Origin: Sedimentibacter sp. zth1
GTDB lineage: Bacteria; Bacillota; Clostridia; Tissierellales; Sedimentibacteraceae
Assembly: GCF_017352195.1 (NCBI RefSeq)
Contig: NZ_CP071445.1
Location: 2,108,001 to 2,172,000 of the forward strand
Length of the DNA stretch: 64,000 nt
Direction of reading: 5' to 3'
The notes beneath the pieces are model-generated. The model ran no database searches and was not told where the DNA came from. It saw nothing but the letters and a program-made list of their open reading frames with translations. Each line of letters starts with the position of its first letter. Within the stretch, counting starts at the first letter, position 1. Shown one piece after another: positions 1 to 10,220 of this stretch. A program made the position numbers and the translations under genes.

Positions 1-540
1 GCAAAGAGAAAAATGGTTAACTCAATGCTTATTTCAATTGAATTTAACAATATGCTTCCTGTTTTTGAAAACCCAGCATTTACTGAAGGTTATGAAGGAT
101 TTAATCATCTATGTGACATAAATGGTACTGTTGAAGAAACTAAAATGCAATATATTATACGTGACCATAACATGGATAGTTTCACAGCAAAAAAAGAAAG
201 ATTTTCAAAAATTACAAACTATTTAAACGAAAAATATGGAGATGGTACCGTTGAAGCTGTAATTAAGGATTCTTATTTCAACATGAAAGAAAAAATTCTT
301 CCTCATATGCATATCATTGAAACAGCTAAAAAAGCTATGGAAGCATTGGACATAGTTCCAATTGATGTTCCAATAAGAGGTGGTACTGATGGAGCTAGAT
401 TATCTTTTATGGGTCTTCCTTGTCCAAACCTGTGTACCGGTGGACAGAACTTTCATGGTAGATATGAATATGTTTCTATCCAATCAATGGAAAAAATAGT
501 TGATATACTATTGAAAATTAATGAATTATATTTAGGATAA
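1..540 (+). CDS. pepT: Peptidase T (tripeptidase), 3' part, cut by window start
   Basis: The reading frame is open from base 1 and the 5' end lies outside the window, so only about the last 179 residues are seen. PepT is a cytoplasmic M20-family zinc aminopeptidase that releases the N-terminal residue of tripeptides. The visible part matches the C-terminal half of the family: an NTEGYEGF-like stretch (here FTEGYEGF), [13 protein letters not shown], the [14 protein letters not shown] segment, and [12 protein letters not shown], which carries the histidine zinc ligand. The gene ends in TAA with no obvious strong terminator before the next gene 78 bases on. Family assignment is secure; the start is not visible. 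Confidence 0.95.
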   Translation, partial: AKRKMVNSMLISIEFNNMLPVFENPAFTEGYEGFNHLCDINGTVEETKMQYIIRDHNMDSFTAKKERFSKITNYLNEKYGDGTVEAVIKDSYFNMKEKILPHMHIIETAKKAMEALDIVPIDVPIRGGTDGARLSFMGLPCPNLCTGGQNFHGRYEYVSIQSMEKIVDILLKINELYLG

Positions 541-618
541 ATTAATTTTTCTGTTGATAATGTTTTAGAAATATTATATTATAAATTTAATAAATTATTG
601 AATTAAGGGGAATTTATT

Positions 619-1224
619 ATGATTATTGAAGCTATTATTATAGGTATACTTATAGGTTTTATTCGAAAAGGAAAGTTTTCTAGATTAGAATACTTAAAAA
701 TCCACCTATCACCATTGATTATTGTTGCTTTATTTTCATATATTGCAATTATAGTTATGAATTTAGGATTGTTAAATTTTAATTCGCGTTTGTATACTAT
801 TTTTTTAGTAACAACTTATGCTCTTATAATAATAGTATTGGTATTCAATTTGGACAAAAAGTTTATGTTTATACCACTCATAGGAGTTATGTTGAATTTT
901 GTATGCATGTGTGTAAACAGCTTTAAAATTCCTATAAAAAGCACTATAATTCAAAGTGTCTATGGTAGTGAAATGAGTAATTTGTTACTAAATGGCAAAG
1001 TTAAATTTTTTATACAAGCAGAAGGTGCGTCACTAAAAGGTTTAGGAAAAATATTTTATTTAGGCAATTATTATTTTTATGATGTTATGCTTAGCATTGG
1101 AGATATATTTATTGCTTTTGGTATTATGTTTGTTGTTCAATCTCTTATGACTGATAAGTTTTTAAAGACTAGAGATTCAATAACGTTGTCTAAGTCACTA
1201 TATAAATCTAAAAGAAGACATTAA
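619..1224 (+). CDS. DUF5317-like integral membrane protein
   Basis: A 201-residue, very hydrophobic protein with about five predicted membrane segments. The start follows AAGGGGAA at a good distance. The N-terminal pattern (short hydrophobic start, then GKFSRLEYLKI) and the late SIGDIFIAFGIMF segment resemble the DUF5317 family of Gram-positive membrane proteins, whose function is not known. It lies downstream of pepT on the same strand and ends at a strong bidirectional hairpin, so it may be the last gene of a transcript. The family call is by pattern memory only. Confidence 0.6.
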   Translation: MIIEAIIIGILIGFIRKGKFSRLEYLKIHLSPLIIVALFSYIAIIVMNLGLLNFNSRLYTIFLVTTYALIIIVLVFNLDKKFMFIPLIGVMLNFVCMCVNSFKIPIKSTIIQSVYGSEMSNLLLNGKVKFFIQAEGASLKGLGKIFYLGNYYFYDVMLSIGDIFIAFGIMFVVQSLMTDKFLKTRDSITLSKSLYKSKRRH

Positions 1225-1226
1225 CA

Positions 1227-1257
1227 AAAAACTGCTCTTAAAACAGAGCAGTTTTTT
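1227..1257. terminator. Bidirectional terminator
   Basis: ACTGCTCT (1231-1238) pairs with AGAGCAGT (1245-1252), flanked by an A-run and a T-run. It separates the convergent DUF5317-like gene (+) and the SPFH gene (-) and can serve both. Confidence 0.9.
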
Positions 1258-1265
1258 TTATGTAT

Positions 1266-2210
1266 CTATTTTTCAATATTACTATCTTTTATAGTTTCTG
1301 CAAACGTTGTTGCCAATCCAGCCATATTTTGTAAATTTGATGGGATTATTATTTTTGTTGCTTTTCCATCAGCTACTTTTAACATTGTTTCAAAACTCTT
1401 TAAAGTTAATACTTCTTTAGTCGGTTCTGATACATTCAATAATCTTATACCTTCTGCTTCAGCTTGACGAACCTTAATTATTGCTTCTGCCTCGCCTTCT
1501 GCTTCTCTAATAGCAGCTTCTTTTTTAGCTTCTGCTCTAAGTATTGCTGACGTTTTTTCTGCTTCTGCTTCTAATATAACAGATTGTTTTTTACCTTCTG
1601 ATACCAATACAGCAGATTTCTTTTCACCCTCAGCTCTAAGAATTTGTTCTCTTCTTTCTCTTTCAGCCTTCATTTGTTTTTCCATTGCATCTTGTATTTC
1701 TGATGGAGGCATAATATTTTTAAGTTCAACCCTGTTGATTTTAATACCCCATGGATCAGTTGCTTCATCAAGAACACTTCTCATTTTTGTATTAATTATT
1801 TCTCTTGATGTAAGGGTTTCATCTAATTCCAAGTCACCAATAATATTTCTAAGACTTGTTGCAGTCAAATTTTCTATTGCTGACATTGGGTGGTCAACCC
1901 CATATGCAAATGATTTTGGATCAGAAATTTGGAAATAAACAACTGTATCAATTTGCATTGTAACATTATCCTTTGTTATAACTGGTTGTGGTGGAAAATC
2001 TATTACCTGCTCCTTCAAAGATACTCTTTTAGCAACTTTATCAATTAATGGCAACTTGAAACGTAATCCAACACTCCAAGTACTTTGATATGCGCCTAAT
2101 CTTTCAACAACATATGCGTGTGCTTGTGGAACTACCTTTATATTGCTAATAACTAAAATAACTAAAACCGCTACAATTATTAATGGTAATAATGGTAATA
2201 TTGGTTCCAT
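1266..2210 (-). CDS. SPFH/band 7 (paraslipin/QmcA-type) membrane protein
   Basis: A 314-residue protein with an N-terminal membrane anchor (about residues 5-23), a band 7/SPFH domain (about 25-185, with VVPQAHAYVVERLG near its start and the DPWGIKINRVELKNI signature) and a long Ala/Glu/Lys-rich coiled coil (about 180-255). SPFH proteins oligomerise into membrane microdomain scaffolds. The paraslipin subgroup is typically encoded next to an NfeD protein, as here: NfeD lies 28 bases upstream on the same strand. Start ATG has a clear AGGAGGAATTT site. Probably cotranscribed with NfeD and perhaps the M23 gene before it. Confidence 0.92.
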   Translation of the reverse strand: MEPILPLLPLIIVAVLVILVISNIKVVPQAHAYVVERLGAYQSTWSVGLRFKLPLIDKVAKRVSLKEQVIDFPPQPVITKDNVTMQIDTVVYFQISDPKSFAYGVDHPMSAIENLTATSLRNIIGDLELDETLTSREIINTKMRSVLDEATDPWGIKINRVELKNIMPPSEIQDAMEKQMKAERERREQILRAEGEKKSAVLVSEGKKQSVILEAEAEKTSAILRAEAKKEAAIREAEGEAEAIIKVRQAEAEGIRLLNVSEPTKEVLTLKSFETMLKVADGKATKIIIPSNLQNMAGLATTFAETIKDSNIEK

Positions 2211-2238
2211 AAATTCCTCCTATTTAAATATAATATTT

Positions 2239-2679
2239 TTAATTGCTGAGTTTTTCAACAATTAACTTGACTCCTTCAATTTTCTTTATACATACAATTT
2301 CATCTTTTTCAATTTCTATATTATCATACGATGACCTTGCTGTCCATTCTTGCCCTTTTATCACAGCTTTACCTTGATAATTCAAATTGTTAATTTTTGA
2401 TGTAACTTTTGCTTTTTCTCCAATTAAACTTTCTACATTTGTTTTAGTCTTTCCAATTTTGAGATATTTCTTAGCTATAGGTCTTGTGAATATTAATAAC
2501 ACAATAGACACAATTAAGAATACAATAATTTGAACCATTAAACTTGCTCCAAAACTATATGTTATAAAAGCAGCTAATGCTCCAAAAGCAAACCACATAG
2601 TTACAAGTCCCATTGTTAATCCTTCAATTATTAATGATGCTACCATAACTACAACCCAAGCTATTCCCATATTTTCCAT
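2239..2679 (-). CDS. NfeD-like membrane protein (OB-fold C-terminus)
   Basis: I set the start at ATG 2679 (MENMGIAW), because GGAGGTG lies five bases upstream; the longer open frame up to 2805 has no ribosome site and would overlap the upstream gene. The 146-residue protein has three to four hydrophobic segments in its first 80 residues and a C-terminal soluble OB-fold NfeD domain (LIGEKAKVTSKIN, then GKAVIKGQEWTARS). NfeD proteins partner with SPFH proteins at the membrane; this short form lacks the ClpP-like protease domain. The SPFH partner is immediately downstream. Confidence 0.9.
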   Translation of the reverse strand: MENMGIAWVVVMVASLIIEGLTMGLVTMWFAFGALAAFITYSFGASLMVQIIVFLIVSIVLLIFTRPIAKKYLKIGKTKTNVESLIGEKAKVTSKINNLNYQGKAVIKGQEWTARSSYDNIEIEKDEIVCIKKIEGVKLIVEKLSN

Positions 2680-2743
2680 AAAAACACCTCCAATAAATTC
2701 ATTATACACTAATATAATATAAATGTAAATAGTATTTACTATT

Positions 2744-4306
2744 TTATTTAAATAATCCTGTAATAGGTTGATATGGATTAACACACTCATTGTAAATACT
2801 AACACTAAAGTGTAAATGTGGGCCAGTTGAGAAACCTGTAGTGCCTAAAGTTCCAATTATATCTCCTTTGTTTACTATATTATTTTCTACTAAGTTTAAT
2901 GAATCTAAATGATAATATGTTGTAAATAAACCCATACCATGGTCTATAACTACTGTATTGCCAGTTAGCGTTAAGTACCTCGAGACTTTAACTATACCTG
3001 TATTAGATGCTTTTACTTTAGTACCAGTAGGTGCTGCTAAATCAATTCCAGAATGTACTGTTGGTTCTTTTTCGTCGTTTATATACCTTATTTCTGCAAA
3101 ATCAGTTGTTAAAACACCTTCTACTGGCATAATAAATTTATCCTGCCAAAGCATTTCATCAAAAGAACACTCTCTTGAAGATTTAACGATTTTTAAATAC
3201 TCCTGATTAGCAATTTCAGTTCTGGTTTTGTCACTTATACTCTCGTCTATTTGTAAATATTGTGTTTTGAATTTTTTTTCATTTACTGTAAAGACTTTAG
3301 ACAAACAGTATTCATTTTTTTTCCCTTTATTTACAATGCACCTAATTTCATATTGACCAGGAATTGCATTTACACTTATTGGCATTATATTAATTATACC
3401 ACCATTATATGTGTAGTTTTTTGTTTCAAAATTAATAGCTGTACATAATAAATTTACTGTATCATCCTCATTTACATTTTTCACAAATACAGAAAGAATA
3501 TCTCCCGGATAATTATTAGTTGATAATATTTCTAATTCTGCTGGATAATCTAAATTCGCTAAAAAATCAATCGTTTGAGTCCCATAGTTATCCCTTCCTA
3601 ATTTTTTATACCACTCTGCTTCAACTTCAACTAAATAGTTACCATCTTTAGTTATATCCTCAAAAGCTTCTTTTATAGTTTTAGCTGTTTTAATAACTTT
3701 TCCATTTTTAAATACTTTAATTATATAATTATCAGGAATAATATCAAATTCTATTTTATAATTCTCTAAATCATTAATATTTAATACATTTTTATCCTCA
3801 TTTATTTCTACTCTTTCCTCATAAAGACTATTATTTATCTTTTTATATGCCCAATTATACTGTTTTGATAACTCCAATTCTTTACTATTTTCTTTTAAAA
3901 TCATTTTTGGTGCTGTTGCTTCTATATAAATATATGAAAAATCTTCACATATAAAAATATCTTCTGTTGCGTTTTTCTTGATTTCATAAATATTACCGTT
4001 TTTTATTAAATATATTTTTTTATTGTTATAATCAAATGATAAATAAGCTATTTCATTCTTTCCAACATAATGCTCTATCACAAGTTTATAATCATAATTT
4101 TCTGTATTTATTTCTTTATCAATTTTATTGCAATTTCTAGTAGCATGCTTAATGATATTTAGCGTATCATCATTAGAATATACCATTTTAATTTCGTTAT
4201 TTTTTAAATTTGTAAGTTCGATTTTTTTTATACTTAGTAGCTTAACGCTACAAGCCAAAATGATAGCAATAAAAACTAAGAAAGCTATAACACTACTTTT
4301 CTTCAT
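2744..4306 (-). CDS. Membrane-anchored M23 family peptidase
   Basis: Start chosen at ATG 4306 (MKKSSVIAF), preceded by GAGGTGAA; the open frame reaches further but without a site. The protein has 520 residues. An N-terminal hydrophobic segment (about 6-22) acts as signal or anchor; it contains ILAC, so lipoprotein processing is possible but not certain. The long middle part (about 25-390) is not recognised and looks like beta-rich extracellular domains. The C-terminal LytM/M23 domain (about 392-515) has the zinc motifs HSGID and HLH and should cut peptide cross-links in peptidoglycan. It lies 64 bases upstream of nfeD on the same strand. Confidence 0.88.
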   Translation of the reverse strand: MKKSSVIAFLVFIAIILACSVKLLSIKKIELTNLKNNEIKMVYSNDDTLNIIKHATRNCNKIDKEINTENYDYKLVIEHYVGKNEIAYLSFDYNNKKIYLIKNGNIYEIKKNATEDIFICEDFSYIYIEATAPKMILKENSKELELSKQYNWAYKKINNSLYEERVEINEDKNVLNINDLENYKIEFDIIPDNYIIKVFKNGKVIKTAKTIKEAFEDITKDGNYLVEVEAEWYKKLGRDNYGTQTIDFLANLDYPAELEILSTNNYPGDILSVFVKNVNEDDTVNLLCTAINFETKNYTYNGGIINIMPISVNAIPGQYEIRCIVNKGKKNEYCLSKVFTVNEKKFKTQYLQIDESISDKTRTEIANQEYLKIVKSSRECSFDEMLWQDKFIMPVEGVLTTDFAEIRYINDEKEPTVHSGIDLAAPTGTKVKASNTGIVKVSRYLTLTGNTVVIDHGMGLFTTYYHLDSLNLVENNIVNKGDIIGTLGTTGFSTGPHLHFSVSIYNECVNPYQPITGLFK

Positions 4307-4434
4307 AAACTTCACCTCAAGTATTTTAATTATATTATTGGTTAAGTTTAAAAAAATATACAAATGTTAGATTTGAAATAGATTTTTTATGTTACATCAA
4401 GCAATCGTAATGATTAAAGGAACTACAGAAATAA

Positions 4435-4467
4435 AAGAACTTAAATCTCTCTATGATTTAAGTTCTT
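4435..4467 (-). terminator. Terminator after uvrBA
   Basis: A perfect 13-bp stem, AAGAACTTAAATC (4435-4447) with GATTTAAGTTCTT (4455-4467). On the minus strand it follows uvrA and runs into a moderately T-rich stretch. Confidence 0.8.
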
Positions 4468-4484
4468 ATTATTTAATATAATTC

Positions 4485-7298
4485 TTAGTTTAAATATTTC
4501 TTTAAATATTGTCCCGTATATGATTCTTTAACTTTCGTCACTTCTTCTGGTGTGCCTGTTGCTATTACCTGTCCTCCACCGTCTCCACCTTCAGGTCCTA
4601 AATCAATTATATAGTCTGCCACTTTTATAACATCTAAATTATGCTCTATAACTAAAACAGTATTGCCAGTTTCAACAAGCTTATTTATAACTTCTATTAG
4701 CTTATGTATATCTGCTACATGTAATCCCGTTGTTGGTTCATCAAGCATATAAAGTGTTTTGCCTGTAGCACGCTTACTAAGTTCGAATGCAAGCTTAATT
4801 CTCTGTGCTTCTCCACCTGATAGCTCAGTAGATGGCTGACCAAGCTTAATATATGAAAGTCCGACATCATACATTGTCTGAAGCTTGTTTTTTATCTTAG
4901 GTATATTTTCAAAAAAGCTTAATGCCTCTTCTACTGTCATATCAAGAACATCGGATATGCTTTTGCCCTTATATTTAACCTCCAATGTTTCTCTGCTATA
5001 TCTTTTACCCTTACATACATCACAAGGAACATAAACATCAGGTAAAAAATGCATTGCAATTTTAACTATACCGTCACCTCTACAAGCTTCACATCTTCCA
5101 CCTTTAACATTAAAGCTAAATCTTCCCTTCTTATATCCTCTTGTCTTTGCTTCATTAGTCATAGCAAATACATCCCTAATGTAGTCAAATGCCCCAGTAT
5201 AAGTAGCAGGATTTGAGCGAGGAGTTCTTCCAATAGGAGATTGGTCTATACTTATAACCTTATCAATATTTTCTATACCTAAAATTTCGTCATATTTACC
5301 TGTTCTAACCTTAGTTTTACTTAACTTTTGATGTAATCCTTTTAATAGTATTTGATTTACAAGTGTACTCTTACCAGAACCTGAAACTCCTGTTATACAA
5401 ACAAGTCCACCTAGTGGTATTTTTACATCTATATTTTTTAAGTTGTTTTCTTTAGCACCCTTAATTTCAACAAATCTATCTCCAAGTTCTCTTCTCACTT
5501 CTGGAACATCAATTTTTTTCTTACCACTTAAATATTGACCAGTGATGGATTTTTCACATTTTTTGATATCATCAAATGTTCCAAATGCTATTACTTCTCC
5601 ACCGTTAATACCTGCTCCAGGTCCCATGTCAAGTATATAATCTGCACTCTCCATAGTTTCTTCATCGTGTTCAACAACAATTAATGTATTGCCTAAATTA
5701 GTAAGATTTCTAAGTGTTTTTATAAGCTTTGCATTATCTCTTTGATGAAGTCCTATACTTGGCTCATCTAATACATATAAAACACCTACTAAACTAGAAC
5801 CTATTTGTGTTGCTAACCTTATACGCTGTGATTCTCCTCCTGAAAGAGTACTTGCATTTCTACTAAGAGTTAAATATTTAAGTCCTACATCTCTTAAGAA
5901 ACTCGTACGCTCTTTTATTTCTTTTAATATTTGACGACCTATGAATTCCTGTTTAGGAGATAAAACTAAGTTGTCTAAAAATTCCAGTAACTTTATTATA
6001 GATAAATTAGTTACTTCATAAATATTTTTTCCTCCAACTTTAACTGATAAGCTAATGTTATTAAGTCTAGCCCCATGACAATGTGGGCATGGTGTATCAT
6101 TCATAAAGCCTTCTATCCATGCTTGCATATCAGGTGACTTTGTTTCAATATATCTTCTCTCAAGATTGTTAACTACACCTTCAAAATCCCTAACGTGAGT
6201 TCTTTCACCTTGAAATTTACTCACAAATTTAATAGTTAATTCTCTACCATTTGTACCATACAATATTTCGTCTATAAATTCTTGTGGTGCCTCACTAAGG
6301 GGTTTACTTATATCAAATTTGTGATAATCTGCAATAGCTTTAAATATTTGAAAATAGTACCCTTCTTCATCTGCTCCAAATGGCACTATAGCTCTTTGTG
6401 CAATAGTTTTATTCCAATCTGGAATTATTAAATCTACATCTATTTCTTTCTTCACTCCAAGTCCTAAACATGGTTTACACATTCCAAAAGGATTATTAAA
6501 AGAAAACATTCTTGGTGTAATCTCCCCGAATCCGATACCACAATCAATACAAGCAAAGTTTGTACTCATAAGCATTTCTTCTTTATCAATTACATCTATT
6601 AGCACTAAACCTTCTGCTAACTTCAATGCTGTTTCAACTGAATCCGCAAGTCTTTTTTCTATTCCTTCTTTTATAATAATTCTATCAATAACAACTTCTA
6701 TATTGTGTTTTTTAGTTTTAGATAAATTTATATTATCATCTAAATCATATAGCTCACCATCTATTCTTACCCTAACATACCCGTCTTTTTTTACGGTTTC
6801 TATAAGCTTTTTATGTGTTCCTTTTTCTCCTCTAACAACTGGAGCGAGTATTTGTAGCTTGGTTTTTTCAGGCAGCTCTATAATTTTATCTATAATTTGG
6901 TCTACTGTCTGAGATGTTATCTCCTTGCCACAGTTTGGACAATACGGAGTACCAATACGTGCATACAATAATCTCAAATAATCATATATTTCTGTTACAG
7001 TTCCAACGGTAGAGCGAGGGTTTCTATTAGTAGTTTTCTGATCTATCGATATAGCTGGAGATAACCCTTCTATATACTCCACGTTAGGCTTATCCATTTG
7101 ACCTAAAAACTGTCTGGCATATGAAGATAAGCTTTCTACATACCTTCTCTGTCCTTCTGCATATATAGTATCAAAGGCAAGTGAAGTTTTTCCTGAACCA
7201 CTTAATCCTGTAAACACTATAAATTTATCTCTTGGAAGTTCAATATCAACATTTTTTAAATTATGTTCTTTTGCTCCCTTAACTATAATTTTATCCAT
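4485..7298 (-). CDS. uvrA: Excinuclease ABC subunit A
   Basis: UvrA is the damage-recognition ATPase of nucleotide excision repair and works as a dimer with UvrB. The 937-residue length is normal. Two ABC modules are visible: Walker [10 protein letters not shown] (about residue 31) and GVSGSGKST (about 628), with signatures [12 protein letters not shown] and [12 protein letters not shown], and CxxC zinc modules, for example CPNC near 120, CPHC in the middle, and CEAC/CDVC in the second half. ATG is preceded by GAGGAGAAAA. It follows uvrB by 26 bases and must share its LexA-controlled promoter. Also a shared element of the classical clostridial uvrB-uvrA order; uvrC is not nearby. Confidence 0.98.
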   Translation of the reverse strand: MDKIIVKGAKEHNLKNVDIELPRDKFIVFTGLSGSGKTSLAFDTIYAEGQRRYVESLSSYARQFLGQMDKPNVEYIEGLSPAISIDQKTTNRNPRSTVGTVTEIYDYLRLLYARIGTPYCPNCGKEITSQTVDQIIDKIIELPEKTKLQILAPVVRGEKGTHKKLIETVKKDGYVRVRIDGELYDLDDNINLSKTKKHNIEVVIDRIIIKEGIEKRLADSVETALKLAEGLVLIDVIDKEEMLMSTNFACIDCGIGFGEITPRMFSFNNPFGMCKPCLGLGVKKEIDVDLIIPDWNKTIAQRAIVPFGADEEGYYFQIFKAIADYHKFDISKPLSEAPQEFIDEILYGTNGRELTIKFVSKFQGERTHVRDFEGVVNNLERRYIETKSPDMQAWIEGFMNDTPCPHCHGARLNNISLSVKVGGKNIYEVTNLSIIKLLEFLDNLVLSPKQEFIGRQILKEIKERTSFLRDVGLKYLTLSRNASTLSGGESQRIRLATQIGSSLVGVLYVLDEPSIGLHQRDNAKLIKTLRNLTNLGNTLIVVEHDEETMESADYILDMGPGAGINGGEVIAFGTFDDIKKCEKSITGQYLSGKKKIDVPEVRRELGDRFVEIKGAKENNLKNIDVKIPLGGLVCITGVSGSGKSTLVNQILLKGLHQKLSKTKVRTGKYDEILGIENIDKVISIDQSPIGRTPRSNPATYTGAFDYIRDVFAMTNEAKTRGYKKGRFSFNVKGGRCEACRGDGIVKIAMHFLPDVYVPCDVCKGKRYSRETLEVKYKGKSISDVLDMTVEEALSFFENIPKIKNKLQTMYDVGLSYIKLGQPSTELSGGEAQRIKLAFELSKRATGKTLYMLDEPTTGLHVADIHKLIEVINKLVETGNTVLVIEHNLDVIKVADYIIDLGPEGGDGGGQVIATGTPEEVTKVKESYTGQYLKKYLN

Positions 7299-7324
7299 AG
7301 TAATTTTCTCCTCACAAAACCATA

Positions 7325-9295
7325 TTATAGATTATACTGCTTTTCTAATTTTTTAATTTCATCTCTAATTTGAGCTGCTCGTTCGAATTCTAAATCTTCT
7401 GCAGCCTTATACATTTCTTTTTCAAGATCTATTAGAAGTTCTGAAACATTTATATCTTGTTTTTTATTAACTTTATAATCTTCTTTTTCTTCTGCAACCT
7501 TAGTTGCTTCAATAACATCACGAACTCCCTTTTTAATAGATTTAGGGATAATTCCATGCTCTATGTTATATTCATTTTGTATTTTTCTTCTTCTTTCCGT
7601 TTCTGTTATTGCTCTATTCATTGATCTAGTAACCTTATCAGCATACATTATAACTCTACCATTAACATTACGAGCAGCTCTACCAACTGTCTGAATCAAC
7701 GATGTTTCAGAACGCAAAAATCCTTCTTTATCTGCATCAAGAATTGCTACGAGTGAAACCTCAGGTAAATCTAATCCCTCTCTCAATAGATTTATTCCTA
7801 CCAATACATCAAATTTACCTATTCTTAAATCTCTAATAATTTCCATTCTTTCAATTGTATCTATATCCGAATGTAAGTACCGAACTTTTATACCAGCATT
7901 TTTAAAATAGAATGTTAAATCCTCTGCCATTTTTTTAGTTAGTGTTGTAACTAAAACTCTTTCACCTTTTTCAACAATAGCTCGTATTTCCTTCATTAAG
8001 TCATCAATTTGATTACTAACTGGTCTAACTGATATAGGTGGGTCAATTAATCCAGTTGGTCTAATAATCTGCTCAGCAACGTTTTGACCATGCTCTTTTT
8101 CGAATGGTCCAGGTGTTGCGCTAACAAATACAACTTGATGTATGATCTGTTCAAATTCATCAAATTTTAGAGGTCTATTATCAAGTGCTGAAGGCAATCT
8201 AAAACCATAGTTAACTAAAGTCTGCTTTCTCGCTCTATCACCATTAAACATTCCTCTAACTTGTGGAACACTAACATGGGATTCATCTATAAACATCAAA
8301 AAATCTTTTGGTAAATAATCTAGTAAAGTAAATGGTCTTGCCCCTTCTGGTAAATTGTTAATATGTCTTGTATAGTTCTCTATACCATTGCAATATCCCA
8401 TTTCTTCTAGCATTTCCAAATCATAATTTGTCCTTTGCTCTATACGCTGTGCTTCTAGAAGCATATTTTCACTTTCAAAATATTTTAATCTATCCTTTAA
8501 TTCTTCTTTAACGCTAACTACTGCACGTTTTATATTTTCTTCAGTAGTTGCATAGTGTGAAGCCGGAAATATAGAAATATGATTTCTTCTACCCAGCATT
8601 TCACCTGTAATAGTGTTAATTTCAGTTATTCTTTCTATTTCATCACCAAAAAACTCAACTCTTATAGCACTTTCAGAAGATGATGCAGGAAATATCTCTA
8701 AAACATCTCCCCTTACTCTAAAATTACCACGAGTAAAGCTAATATCGTTTCTTTTATATTGAATTTCTACGAGTTTTTTGATAACTTCATCTCTATCTTT
8801 TTGCATTCCTGGTCTAAGAGAAATGACTAAATTTTCATAATCAATTGGACTACCAAGCCCGTATATACAAGATACACTAGCTACTATTATAACGTCTTTC
8901 CTTTCGAAAAGAGAAGCTGTAGCAGAGTGTCTAAGCTTATCTATTTCATCATTTATAGCAGAATCTTTCTCTATAAAAGTATCACTACTTGGCACATATG
9001 CCTCTGGCTGATAGTAATCATAATAGCTTACAAAATACTCTACCGCATTTTCCGGAAAAAATTCTTTAAACTCCGAGCATAGTTGCGCTGCTAAAGTTTT
9101 ATTATGTGCTAAAACAACAGTAGGCTTTTGCACTTTCTCGATGATATTTGCCATTGTAAATGTCTTTCCTGAGCCAGTAACACCCAATAACGTTTGAAAT
9201 TTTAAATTGTTATTTATACCCTTTACTAAATCGTCTATAGCCTGTGGTTGGTCTCCTGTAGGCTTATATTCAGAATGAATTTTAAATTTACCCAT
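7325..9295 (-). CDS. uvrB: Excinuclease ABC subunit B
   Basis: UvrB receives damaged DNA from UvrA and recruits UvrC. The 656-residue protein has Walker A GVTGSGKT (about 40), the damage-probing beta-hairpin [12 protein letters not shown] (about 92-103), helicase motifs including SATPG and QTVGRAARN, and the C-terminal UVR motif (about 615-655) for UvrC contact. ATG is preceded by GAGGTGACTA. First gene of the uvrBA operon, with its own sigma-A promoter and LexA-type box just upstream, so SOS induction is expected. Confidence 0.98.
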   Translation of the reverse strand: MGKFKIHSEYKPTGDQPQAIDDLVKGINNNLKFQTLLGVTGSGKTFTMANIIEKVQKPTVVLAHNKTLAAQLCSEFKEFFPENAVEYFVSYYDYYQPEAYVPSSDTFIEKDSAINDEIDKLRHSATASLFERKDVIIVASVSCIYGLGSPIDYENLVISLRPGMQKDRDEVIKKLVEIQYKRNDISFTRGNFRVRGDVLEIFPASSSESAIRVEFFGDEIERITEINTITGEMLGRRNHISIFPASHYATTEENIKRAVVSVKEELKDRLKYFESENMLLEAQRIEQRTNYDLEMLEEMGYCNGIENYTRHINNLPEGARPFTLLDYLPKDFLMFIDESHVSVPQVRGMFNGDRARKQTLVNYGFRLPSALDNRPLKFDEFEQIIHQVVFVSATPGPFEKEHGQNVAEQIIRPTGLIDPPISVRPVSNQIDDLMKEIRAIVEKGERVLVTTLTKKMAEDLTFYFKNAGIKVRYLHSDIDTIERMEIIRDLRIGKFDVLVGINLLREGLDLPEVSLVAILDADKEGFLRSETSLIQTVGRAARNVNGRVIMYADKVTRSMNRAITETERRRKIQNEYNIEHGIIPKSIKKGVRDVIEATKVAEEKEDYKVNKKQDINVSELLIDLEKEMYKAAEDLEFERAAQIRDEIKKLEKQYNL

Positions 9296-9304
9296 TAGTC
9301 ACCT

Positions 9305-9353
9305 CGAAACATTTGTTCGCTTTTATTATATATTAACAGTAATTTTGTGTCAA
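9305..9353 (-). promoter_or_regulatory. uvrBA promoter with LexA (SOS) box
   Basis: On the minus strand TTGACA (9348-9353) and TATAAT (9325-9330) are 17 bp apart, both perfect sigma-A consensus. CGAACAAATGTTTCG (9305-9319) fits the Gram-positive LexA consensus CGAACRNRYGTTYC and covers the expected start of transcription, where bound LexA would block initiation. Confidence 0.85.
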
Positions 9354-9468
9354 CTTATTTGTGTAATGTTATTATACCACGGATTGGTGAATTCTAATTA
9401 TTGTCTAATATATTTGCTGTTTATAATTGATTATAAATATTTATTTATTGTTTATCAATAATTTATTA

Positions 9469-9496
9469 TTGACATTTGGAAATATAGCAGTATAAT
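9469..9496 (+). promoter_or_regulatory. Promoter of the DUF2975/HTH operon
   Basis: TTGACA (9469-9474), 16 bp, TATAAT (9491-9496); GGAGG follows about 19 bases downstream before the ATG at 9528. AT-rich inverted sequences lie just upstream (9420-9465) and may bind the small HTH protein of this operon. Confidence 0.75.
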
Positions 9497-9527
9497 TATA
9501 TTATAAATATTATTTTGGAGGTACATA

Positions 9528-9980
9528 ATGTACGAAATCAAACCCATTACAAAATTCACAAAAATATTAGTAAACATTATTTTATTTTTAGGAATAGCCA
9601 CAACTTTAGCTGTTCCATATATTGTTCCTAAGGCAATTAAACTTTACAGTTTAGATAAAAGTCTTACAATTCCAACTATTATAACTATATTTATCTCAGG
9701 AATACTTGCTGTATACATTTTAAACCAAATTAGAATTATGATTAATACAATTTTTAAGGGAAATCCTTTTATACTTGATAATGTCATTTCTTTTAAAAAA
9801 ATGGGCATAGCTGCATTTATTATTGCTTTAATTTTTACTATTAAACTTCTTTTTTGGTTCACATATGCAACTGTTATTATAGTAGTAGTTTTTATAATTG
9901 CAGGTCTTCTAAGCTTAACTTTAAAGGATATATTTAAACAGGCAGTTAAATTTAAAGAAGACAACGACTTAACTATATAG
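9528..9980 (+). CDS. DUF2975 family membrane protein
   Basis: A 150-residue protein with four predicted membrane helices (about 12-35, 47-70, 88-110, 112-132). The start has a strong TTGGAGGTACATA site. The layout and the gene just downstream, a YozG-like small helix-turn-helix protein 9 bases away, are typical of DUF2975 proteins, which in Firmicutes are almost always paired with such a regulator. Molecular function is not known; by context it is the membrane partner of a small regulatory unit. Confidence 0.8.
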   Translation: MYEIKPITKFTKILVNIILFLGIATTLAVPYIVPKAIKLYSLDKSLTIPTIITIFISGILAVYILNQIRIMINTIFKGNPFILDNVISFKKMGIAAFIIALIFTIKLLFWFTYATVIIVVVFIIAGLLSLTLKDIFKQAVKFKEDNDLTI

Positions 9981-9989
9981 GAGGTAGAT

Positions 9990-10220
9990 ATGAGAATTAT
10001 AATAAATTTAGACGTAATGATGGCTAAAAGGAAAATTGGACTTTTAGACTTAGCTAAGAAAATAGAATTAACACCAGCAAACTTATCAATACTTAAAAAT
10101 AATAAAGCAAAGGCAATAAGATTTTCAACTCTTGAAAAAATTTGTAAGGAGTTAAAATGCCAACCTGGAGATATAATTGAATATTCAGATGAAGGTGATA
10201 ATGATGAATTCCCTAACTAA
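9990..10220 (+). CDS. Small XRE/YozG-like helix-turn-helix regulator
   Basis: 76 residues, almost entirely one Cro/C1-type HTH (about 3-62): MAKRKIGLLDLAKKI, then ELTPANLSILKN as the recognition part, and LEKICKELKCQPGDII at the end, which is the family signature of YozG-like proteins. AGGAGGTAGAT precedes the ATG. It sits between a DUF2975 membrane protein and a large membrane protein whose start overlaps its last 20 bases. Likely autoregulates the operon. Confidence 0.85.
   Translation: MRIIINLDVMMAKRKIGLLDLAKKIELTPANLSILKNNKAKAIRFSTLEKICKELKCQPGDIIEYSDEGDNDEFPN

Noticed and set aside
2680-2805. N-terminal extension of the NfeD protein
   Set aside because: No ribosome site at 2805, and it would overlap the M23 gene; GGAGGTG at 2685-2691 marks the shorter start.
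3260-3448. 62-codon plus-strand frame
   Set aside because: Antisense to the M23 peptidase gene and low complexity.
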